From contig RWJK01001741.1 of the NCBI GenBank assembly GCA_004335835.1, forward strand, positions 1 to 64,000: DNA of 64,000 nt, in the 5' to 3' direction. Made by a program: the position numbers and the translations under genes. Below, piece by piece: positions 35,955-45,293 of this stretch; position 1 is the first letter of the stretch, and each line of letters begins with the position of its first letter. A model generated the notes under the pieces. It saw nothing but the letters and a program-made list of their open reading frames with translations. It ran no database searches and was not told the origin of the DNA. The stretch is from Scenedesmus sp. ARA3 (Eukaryota; Chlorophyta; Chlorophyceae; Sphaeropleales; Scenedesmaceae).

Positions 35955-36474
35955 TCCAATCGGTAACGTAGCATTACTCTGTTTGTTACGCTGTATGACG
36001 CTGTACGGTTGTCAAACGCCGAGTGCCACGGCTGGCTGAATGTTGGACCAGTGGACTTGAACAAGGTCTTGCATTGGGCTGTTATGACACGCTCTGCTTT
36101 TGCTTCTGAGCAGCTCTGCAATAGCAGATGCTACTAGTGTTGGCAGCAGGGTCTTCCTTGCTCACAGCAAGGCGTTGATGTGGGTTTGTGCGCCGATCGA
36201 ACGCAGGACAAGGTCAACAGCAACCCGCGCCATTGGCGTTATAGCTGAACATCCAATGCATTTTGTGATGGTCTTAGTTGCCGTATACAAGGAGTTATAA
36301 GAGCGTAAGCCAAGACTCACAAGGCTGCTGTGTCTCGTGTCGGAGTGACATGGTATACCGCGTGAAGCCAGGGAATCCACTGCATACGTATCACCTTACA
36401 GGCATTTACTGTGATCCTGCACGCCTTCGACGCAACTTCTGGCTGAAAGACACAGGCCAGAAAGCACATCAGTA
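35955..36474. other. Intergenic stretch, LRR gene to AGPase gene
   Basis: 520 bp between tandem plus-strand genes. It should hold the LRR 3' UTR and the AGPase promoter and 5' UTR. No motif, RNA or repeat is evident. Confidence 0.5.
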
Positions 36475-37748
36475 ATGCCAGCAGCCATGCGGGCGCATTG
36501 CCTTCAAAAAGAGTCTGTTCAGGGTGCGTTTAATACATATAGTCAGCGTTGCATGTAGTTTCCCTTGCGAGGGTCTGTTCGGGAGCTCATGTACTTGCAC
36601 AATCTGCACAGGTGGCCTGAGCTCTGTGCGCTCGATCGCTGGCCAGCGCCTGGCTCCAAGGCATGGTGTGCACAAGGGCGTTCGTGTGGGTTCAAAGGTG
36701 CGCAATCAGCTCCCAGGCGTGTCAGGCACCTGGCTTGATCGGGCACTGAGCCTGGCTCTCCCCTCTTCGCAGGTGGTCGTGAGCAGGGCGCAGGCACTGC
36801 AGACGCAGCAGCCTATCCCTCCTCCTCTGCAATCCGTTGAGTCACTGCCTGGGATTGCTGTTGGTGCACTGACGGGAGCAGGCAAGGATGATTTGGACAT
36901 GAGCAAGGTGCGCTGCGAGTTCAGCTCTGGACAAAGCATCTAGGCCGCTGGAGGGCTCGCAGTGTATGTGTCGATATAGCCATGGGTATTGAGCTGCGTT
37001 GGCCAATCTGGTCAGCCTGAATTGGGACTACGGCCAGTGCAGCACTGCAGTTCAGCGCCTAATGCAGTAACCGGGATCTTCGCTTGATAGAATCAGGGCC
37101 TGATCACGGCCTTGTATGCAATGAGCAGCAATACTTTGACAGTTACACCCTGCTGCAGCATCTGGTCCCCATCCATGCAAGGGGATTATCAGCCATGACG
37201 CCTGGTATGCTGCTGCATCGTTGCTCTGCTGGCAAGCATTGCAGTCGGCTAGGCCATCCACAGCAGTAGACAGCAGGAGCCACGGCCGTGGCCACTAACA
37301 GCAGAAGTCCAGCCCCGCAGTGGTTTTCTGAACTTTTCTGATTGCAAGCCAACCTCACTGCCAATGTAACATGCTGCCGGTGGAGACGCAGCACAGCACA
37401 TCACCTGGCAGTGCGCAAACAGCAATATGAAGAAGAACACCATGCTGGGCATCATCCTTTCCCTGTGTTGACGCTGTGCCTGCCTCGTCAATGGCGATGC
37501 GCCTGCTGTCCCTGGTCGCAAATGCAGACGGTGCTGGGCATCATCCTGGGTGGCGGCGCAGGCACGCGGCTGTACCCGCTGACCAAGAAGCGCGCCAAGC
37601 CCGCGGTGCCGCTGGGCGCCAACTACCGCCTCATCGACATCCCCGTGTCCAACTGCGTGAACAGCAACGTGACCAAGATCTACTGCCTCACGCAGTTCAA
37701 CTCCGCGTCGCTCAACAGGCACCTGTCGCAGGCATACGTGAGTGCCTC

Positions 37749-37781
<33 letters not shown>

Positions 37782-39822
37782 CTGTGGCAGGTTGCAGGGC
37801 ACAGTGCGGGATGTGGTCTGGCAGAGGAATCAAGCACAGCTGTGCGGCCTGCATGCAGCTGCCTTGCGTTTGTCGCAGGCTCTTACAAGCACAATATTCA
37901 TCGCCACTGACCAAATGAAGGCACTCCAGCAGCCAGGCCTGAGCACCCAATGATGCCGCCACTGCTGCTGAGCTTGTACCTGCTGCGTGCCCTTGTCCTG
38001 CCTGTCATGTCTTGCGCGCCGCAGAACAGCAGCGTGGGCGCGTACACCAGCCGCGGCTTTGTTGAGGTGCTGGCAGCCAGCCAGAGCAACGTGCGCAAGG
38101 AGTGGTTCCAGGGCACTGCTGATGCAGTGCGGCAGTACATGTGGCTGTTTGAGGAGGCCATGCGCGACGGCGTGCAGGACTTCCTCATCCTGTCAGGTGC
38201 GTGGGTGGGCGCAGGATGATCTTGCACGTGCAGCAGCAGCAGCAGCAGCAGTACAGGGCGGGGGCTGGGCAGTGGAGTGCTAGTGTGTGGCGTTTGGTGG
38301 ACAGTTGTCAGCAATCCATCATTGTCAGCAGCATCATGCGCAATCGTAGGATGAGTTTTCAACAGGGGGCACATGAGAAAGAAGCTGCAGCGGCAGGGAC
38401 ACCACCTGCCAGCAGGAGCAGAACACTGCACAGGGGGTCGATCCATCTGCAATACCGCGCGCTGGCCCTTTCCACACGTATTACTCGAGCACCTTTGTTG
38501 TTGCACCTGCTGGCACCCGCCGCCACCACCTGACCAGGCGACCACCTGTACCGCATCGATCACAAGGATTTTGTGCGCAAGCACCCATATGTTGTTGCAA
38601 CTGCCTGCTGGCCGCGCTGCTGCTGTCAGGCGACCACCTGTACCGCATGGACTACAAGGAGTTTGTGCGCAAGCACCGCGAGAGCGGCGCAGCCATCACC
38701 ATTGCGGCACTGCCCTGCGACGAGAAGCGCGCCAGCGCGTTCGGCCTCATGAAGATTGACGATGAGGGCAGGGTGATCGAGTTTGCTGAGAAGCCGAGCG
38801 GTGACGCGCTCAAGGCGATGCAGGTGGACACCACCGTGCTGGGCGTGGACGCACAGACGTGAGCGGGCTGCTGCTGCTGGCGCAGATGATTTGTTTTGTT
38901 TTGTTCGCGATGCTTACGCAGCAGTTTGGTCGGGCAGCAGATGCTGTGTATCTTTGCCATCGTCGACAGTGCTGGGCAGGGTTGTGGCTCAGCTGGCATC
39001 AGCCTGGGTTCAATAGGACTGGCAGCGAATGCTGCACTGCAGCGCTCGTCCTACTGCATGCATTCTGCCGCCTGCTGCTTGTCTGCTGACCCCGGGCACG
39101 ACTTGTTTTGCCTGCTGCTGACTGTGTTGCTGGCCCTCTGTTGCTTGCGCAGCGCTGCTGAGAAGCCGTACATTGCGTCCATGGGCATCTATGTGATGAC
39201 TGCTAATGTGCTCAAGGAGCTGCTGGAGAACCACATGCCCACAGCCAACGACTTTGGCAATGAGGTCATCCCTGAGGCGCGCAAGATGGGCTACCCGGTG
39301 CAGGTGCGTTTTTGAGAGGGGCCGGGGTGCAGCAAGGGTGGGCTGCAGCGCAGGGCGGCAGGGTGCAGTGGTGGCGGAGTAGGCAGCAGCAGTGGTGGTC
39401 ATGCACCCATGGGCGATGGGCTACCTGGTGCTGGTTGACGCATGCAGCCAGGGTGGGGTGCAGGGCAGGCTGGCAGGGTGGCAGGGCAGGCTGAGAGGGT
39501 GCGGCGGTGGAGTTAGCAGCAACTGTGGTGGGCCTATTTGTTCATCTGTGAGGGGGCTTGTACTCGAACATCTGAGGCAGAGGATGCTCAGACATCCCAT
39601 GTGGGTCCAAGCAAGGGTACAGGAAGGACAAGGAATGTCTCAGAATGCTTGGAGGACAGGCAGCAGCACCAGCTGACTAGTTGACTTCAGCGCCAGTTGA
39701 TTAGTGACTTGAAGCAGACAAGACAGCTTCTGCAACTGTGTGCAAAGTGTGTGGCAGCTGGGGCTGTGTTCTGAGTGCTTGTGTTGCCATAGGAGGTGGT
39801 GCCTGATTGTTTCTGTGTCTTG

Positions 39823-39857
<35 letters not shown>

Positions 39858-41006
39858 AGGCGTACGCCTTCCAGGGCTACTGGGAGGACATCGGAACCAT
39901 TGAGGCCTTCTACAACGCAAACCTGGCCCTGGTCAAGACAGACGGCAGCGCAAACTTCAGGTGCGCACGGCAGCGGCTGCAACCGCATCAGTTGATGCAC
40001 TGCAGCACGCGCGAGCAAGCACGCTGCAAGCATCTGCCCTGTATGGCTCTGCGTGCCTTGCCGCTCTGAGATGTGCATTTGGTGGCTATTGCTGCGCGGG
40101 GCGTTGCAGCGCTGGCTTTGGCAACTTTCTCTTTCACGAATGGAGCTGCCGGTATCACTGCATTGGATTATGAAATCCTCTGCAGGCACATGCACGCTTG
40201 TCACCTACCAGCCCAGCTGTTCAACCATTGGAACACTACATGCAACACCACACCTCAACTCAAACGCCTGCTGTGCCTCCTGCTGTACCTCTTCCCCCCC
40301 TGCTCCTCCCTGTATCTCTTCCCCCCCCCCTCCCCCGCAGCTTCTACGACAAGGAGGCTCCCATCTACACCATGAGCCGCTTCCTGCCTCCCAGCAAGGT
40401 GCTGCAGGACGTGGTGGTGCGCAACGCCATCATCGGCGACGGCTCCAACATCAAGGCGCGCAGCCGCGTGTCCAACAGCATCATCGGCCTGCGCAGCTTG
40501 ATCGGCGAGGACGTGGTCATGGAGGACACGCTCATGCTGGGCAGCGACTACTACGAGACGGTGGAGGAGTGCGCCTGGGTGCCAGGTGAGGTGGCGCGGC
40601 TGGGGAGGGGGGTGGATTTGGTGTGGTCGGGTGGCAAGAAAGGGATGAGTCGTCTGCAGGTGTGTTCTGTGTACGCTGTTGCGCATGTAGCTGGCCGTGG
40701 AGGAGTGTGCCTGAGTGGCGGGTGAGGCGCGGCGTGGGACAGGGGAGATGCTATTTGTGTTGCTCTGTGGCGATGTGTATTGGGCGGTGGTGTTTTGCGC
40801 AGCACTGGATGGTGGTGTGGGAGGGCAGGCGAGGGCAGGAAGTGAGTGCTCAGGGTGTGACAGGATTTGCGTGGCTGCTTGCTGCGCATATGCTGCTGGA
40901 TTGTAGATGTTGCTTTCGTTGCTGCACCTGCTCCTCTTGCCGGCAGCCACCAGGCTCACCTCTTCTGCAAGTGGCTGTGACACCTGTGCCTCTGACACCG
41001 TCTGTG

Positions 41007-41039
<33 letters not shown>

Positions 41040-41250
41040 CCGGCCAGGCTGCCTGCCCATGGGTGTGGGCAACGGCAGCCACATCCGCAAGGCACTGATT
41101 GACAAGAACGCGCGCATCGGCGAGCGTGTGCAGATCCTGAACAAGGACAACGTGCAGGAGGCCAACCGCGAGGCTGAGGGCTTCATGATCCGCGACGGCA
41201 TCGTGTGCGTCATCAAGGACAGCGTCATCCCCAGCGGCACCGTCATTTGA
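36475..41250 (+). CDS. ADP-glucose pyrophosphorylase small subunit, plastidial
   Basis: Ten exons in phase: 36475-36523, 36612-36697, 36773-36907, 37528-37737, 38025-38196, 38630-38858, 39153-39303, 39860-39960, 40341-40585, 41048-41250, giving 526 residues. This enzyme makes ADP-glucose from glucose-1-phosphate and ATP, the committed step of starch synthesis in the plastid. The first 90 residues are basic and Ser-rich, like a chloroplast transit peptide. The catalytic domain starts [20 protein letters not shown] (GGGxGTRL nucleotide loop) and continues with [33 protein letters not shown], the sugar-binding GDHLYRMDY with its catalytic Asp, [16 protein letters not shown] and [18 protein letters not shown]. 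It ends in a left-handed beta-helix with [18 protein letters not shown] hexapeptides and [17 protein letters not shown] and [17 protein letters not shown] are typical of the small (catalytic) subunit, equivalent to Chlamydomonas STA6. Exons 1-2 are less certain. Confidence 0.93.
37750..37782. repeat. CAG microsatellite in AGPase intron 4
   Basis: Eleven CAG units shortly after the donor at 37738, in the intron between exons 37528-37737 and 38025-38196. Confidence 0.9.
38538..38677 (+). repeat. Duplicated acceptor and exon-6 start in AGPase gene
   Basis: The first 48 nt of exon 6 (38630-38677) have a near-copy at 38538-38585 in the preceding intron, differing at four positions by eye. The copy keeps a cag acceptor directly before it and would read [16 protein letters not shown] in place of [16 protein letters not shown]. 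It lacks a convincing donor, so it is more likely a truncated duplicate than a working alternative exon. Confidence 0.85.
39304..39540 (+). repeat. Degenerate duplication including exon-7 end, AGPase intron 7
   Basis: Just after exon 7, two related blocks (about 39318-39395 and 39445-39530) share ggtgcagg/gggcggcagggtgc/ggcggagt words. Between them, 39417-39432 repeats the exon end (atgggctacc, as at 39286-39295). It looks like a decayed local duplication of the exon/intron junction. Confidence 0.55.
39825..39859. repeat. CTG run forming the 3' splice region of AGPase intron 7
   Basis: An uninterrupted CTG tract leads straight into the acceptor cag at 39857-39859. Similar CTG-then-cag acceptors occur at 29447-29449, 41008-41047, 45260-45292, 56199-56201 and 56894-56896. 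Confidence 0.85.
40561..40730 (+). repeat. Copy of exon-9 end and donor in AGPase intron 9
   Basis: The last 25 nt of exon 9 plus the donor (40561-40590, gtggaggagtgcgcctgggt onward) recur in diverged form at about 40697-40726, 136 bp downstream in the intron. The copy contains an in-frame TGA, so it is not a functional exon. Confidence 0.75.
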
Positions 41251-42613
41251 GGCGTTATAACATGTTTAGCTGTGCATGTTGTGGCTTGAGTCGCTTGTGT
41301 GCACATAATGTTTGAGCGGCACTGACGCCCTGCCTGTGCAGCAGCAGCGCTAGCACTGCAGCTCGGCAAGGACGCGTGGCCTCTTGTGTTTGCCTGGTGT
41401 GTCTGTCGGGGGTGTGCTGTTTGTGTGTGCGTCAGGGAGCCCTGGGGCTCCAGTAGGGAGGGGGGCTGCTGCCTGGCCGGTCAACTGGCTGAGCTGCGGC
41501 GCAGTGCTGCCCTCAGCATGTGAGTTGTCCACTGTTTGGGTTTTGTGAGTTGGTGGTGGCTGCAGCGGCTGCAGATACTTGGCAGGCGCATTTACAGAGG
41601 GGTTGTCCGTGGGCAGGCGATGCTGCTGTGTGCAGGCGTGCTGTACAATCAAGGTGCTGGCAGGCTTGGCTGCCATCCAGCAATGTGGTTGAGCAAACAG
41701 CTGTGCTGGATGCATTGGCAGCAGAACATTGTGTGGTTGTGTGCTTTGAGCAAACTCATGCGCCCCTAGCATTGTTCTTCCTCAATCGTTGCACACAGCT
41801 GCGGCTGCGTTCTGCACTCCAGGCCGCCCATAAATTTTGCTTTGGGCAGGCTTGGCAGTCACTCATCTCACTGCACCAAGCATTCTAGCCTAGCGCCAGC
41901 AGGCTAGGGCCTTCTGCCTGTTTCAGGCATGCACTGTGTTTGTTTGTGCTGTTCAGATTGCACTTGTCTGCACAGGGTGCCTTCGCGCCGGCAGTGCAGT
42001 GTGTTGCTGTCTTCTTGGTTGAGGGTTGGTAGCGGTGTTGGGCATTGCTGTTGCAAGTTTGGCCTGGACAACCTTGTAAAGTATTCACAAAAACAAAGTA
42101 CTCACATCATGCTGGAGGATACAGTTGGACAGACACTTCAGCCTCACTCAGTGTCCATGTAGCATTGGCAAATGCTTGCAATCGAGTCACCTTCAGAATG
42201 TAAGCAAGTGCAAGCAGCTATTGGGTAGCATGATGGACTTGGTGCCTCTGGTGCGCATCCACGTGGCAGGCCCTGCAGTGGCACTGGTCACCAGCTGACG
42301 GGAGCGGCAAGTGACTGCCGTGTTACCTGCGTTGCAACAACAGAACAGGAATGTGCTTGCTTGCTTCATATCGGCTGCTATCTTATGTACGTGTACAAGG
42401 ATCCTGTTCATTCCCTGTTCCGGAAGGTGCATATCGACATGTCGTCGTGCTCCGCCCGGGCGTACTCCCTTGCTTGTTGAAGGGCATACATCACTTGGTA
42501 TGATATATGTTATTGAGTTGTAGCGTGATCTGGGGTTTGACCAGGATCCGGGTGCACAGCAAGAGGTTGCTGTGCTGGTCACCTGGTTGCACTGGTCCGT
42601 GGCATGCACAATC
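41251..42613. other. Intergenic stretch, AGPase to PWWP-PHD-Dam-CW gene
   Basis: Tandem plus-strand genes flank it. A TGTAA at 42075-42079 could end the AGPase transcript, implying a 3' UTR of about 820 nt. No gene, RNA or mobile element is recognised; open frames here lack domain signatures. Confidence 0.5.
42075..42079 (+). terminator. Putative polyadenylation signal TGTAA
   Basis: First clear TGTAA noticed downstream of the AGPase stop, about 820 nt away; long 3' UTRs are common in chlorophytes. Low certainty. Confidence 0.3.
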
Positions 42614-42756
42614 ATGAATGGTCACGTGCTAGATGCAGCAGGCACATCAGAACACTCTTCTGTAATCGATGAAGAGCTAACAGCAGCAGCAACAGCGGAT
42701 GGCACGCCCGACCCTTTGCAACAGCCACAGCCAGCAACAGCACCGTTGTCACCAGC

Positions 42757-42789
<33 letters not shown>

Positions 42790-45254
42790 CAAGCCAAAGG
42801 CATGCGTGCACCACCCGCAGCAACCACTACCACACAGGCCTCCTTCGAAGCGTCAAGCGCACAAGCACACGTTCAGCCGCATCCTGCAGCATCAGCACGA
42901 GGAGGATGCTGCATACGCCCAGTTTGAAGCAGCAGTCAAACACAGCAGCAAGACCAGCAGCAGACCCCAGGCAGCAGCGCAGCAGCAGCAGCAGCAGCAG
43001 CAGCCGAAACCGCCAGCCCCAGCTCAGCCTGCTGCTGCTGCTGCGGGTGAGGGCGAGGCAGCAGTGGTCACCAAGCGCAAGCGCGGCAGGCCGCCCAAAC
43101 CCCGGCCGCTGATACCCATCCTTACAAGACCGCTGCTGTATGGTGAGCTTGAGATATGCCTTGATGTTTGTGGAGCCGGCAGTTCCCTGGCTGCTCCTTT
43201 GCTGCATGTAGAGAGGACCGTGAATGCAAAGAGCAGCAAGGGACATGTATATAGGAATAGGAATTGTTTGACACGTGCGAACAGCAGGCACCTGGACCTC
43301 AAAAGAGCATATGCTGCTGCGGCAAGTTTTAACACACAACCTCTCTAACGCCGCTGCGCCCCACACTGCGCTCACCTGTTGTTTGCATCACCTGTTGTGC
43401 TTCAGGCGCCCACCTGCAGTCGGTGCTGGCGGAGGTGCGTGCTGTGCGCAGCAGGGCGCTGCCTGTGGGCACAGCAGTGTGGGTCAAGGTGTGCCTGGCA
43501 GCAGCGCTGCCCTGCTAGGGCCCGAACAGCTGAGTTAAAACACGCACGGTACCCCAACTAATGTGGCTGTTATACACCTGGCCTTGACCTGATATACTGC
43601 CAGGCGTTTGCTGCTTCTGTCTTGCTGCCTGGGATGTTGTAGTGAGAGCGTCATGATCAGACCTTTCAAAACCAAAGTGCTGCTGTTGTGTGTGGGCGTA
43701 CGACTTTTTGCTGCTGCACCTGCCGCCGCAGCTTGCTGGCTACTGCGCGTGGCCGGCGCTGGTCTGGAGCCTGGAGCTGTGTGCCAAGGTCACCTGGCCT
43801 GACATCATCACCAGCTATGTGCCAGGTGGGCGCCCTGCAGCAGCCCAAATCACAAGGCACAGCTCGCAACAATGCCGCTGCAAATGTAGCCTTGTTGCTG
43901 CAACCTGCCTGGTGCAGCTGCTGAAACTGAGAGGGCATAGCAGCAGCGGCTGCTTTGTTTGATTGCACGCGTGCAAGGGTCAATTGAGCATCAGCCCCTT
44001 CACCTTACCTCTGCACTGCGTATCCACATAACACCGAATGCATGCCGCAGGCAAGCTGCTGGTGCGCTTCTACGGCGAGCACAGCAGCAGCTGGGCGGCG
44101 CCCAAGCAGCTCAGCAGCTGGCAGGCTGGCGCGGAGGGTGAGAAGCTGGAGGCGCTGCGGCTGTGGGGCAAGCGCGCCAACAAGTGAGGGGCAGAGGCTT
44201 ACGCTGATAACAAGTGATCAAAGTAACGTGTTATGTTTGACTGTTATGGAGGAGAGATGACAAAGTGGTGCGTTGGGCTAACATGGTGCTTGCTGTGTAG
44301 ATTGTGCAGCTGTGGGGCAAGCGCGCCAACAAAGTGGTGTGTGAGGTGTGTGTGATGAGAGCCAAGCTCCAACTGGTGATGGCAACAAGTAGATGCGCCA
44401 GACTGCCATGTAAAGCATGATGACCAGCTCTTATGGTGCCTGGAGGATGTATGGCAGCCTGTCAGCTTTGATCAATACTCGCCACCGCACGCTTGTGCAC
44501 TGCGCTGCTTGCCACAACACGTGCAGGCTGAAGCTGGTGACTGCCACCATTGATGAGCTGGAAGGCAGGGCAGACAGCCCAAAGGAGGAGACCTCCAGGA
44601 TGGCCCGCATGGGCAAGACTTACCAGCTGGATGCGCTGCAGGCAGCAGCACGGCAGCGGCTCAATGCGCTGCTGCACCCGCACGCGCCAGCCGGCAGCAG
44701 CCATGCCGCGGGAGCTGCTGCGCTGGCAGCAGCAGCAGCAGCAGCTGGTGTTGGTGGTGCGGTTGGTGCTGCACCAGGCGCAGGGTCGGCTGGAGCTGAC
44801 AGTAGCAGCAGCAGCAGCAGTGCAGGCAGCGGCTGTGTGGTGGCTGGCAATGTTTGGGGCAGCTGTGACGTGTGCAGGGAGGAGGTGCCTGATATGCGCT
44901 GCAGCAGCTGCAGGCGCTGGCTGCATGCACTGTGCTGCTGCCCGCCTGCACTGACGCCGGCTGAGTTCCCCCGCGACATGCAGCAGTGGACCTGCCCAGC
45001 ATGCAGCGCCGCAAACACGGTGAGCCGGCAGCCGCTGCAGCAGCAGCCAACCAGCTGGCTGGTAGTAGCAGCAGCGGCGGCAGCAGCCCAGTACCACAAC
45101 TAGTGGCTGTGCCGCAAAGTGTGCATACAGCGCAGCACGCAATAGGTCGTGTGAGGGGAGGCTTGCTGCTGCGCGCGCTGTATCCTGGCGAGCTGCGACA
45201 TGTGCTGCAGCTGTCCTGCTCAAGCACTTGGCACGGCCACTGCCTCTGAGCTGG

Positions 45255-45293
<39 letters not shown>

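Noticed and set aside
37249..37962. Minus-strand frame of 237 codons
   Set aside because: Antisense to AGPase exon 4 and its introns; the plus strand carries the conserved [13 protein letters not shown] enzyme.
38538..38585. Mutually exclusive alternative exon of AGPase
   Set aside because: The copy has an acceptor but no convincing donor after it and three of four differences change amino acids, so a truncated duplicate is the simpler reading.
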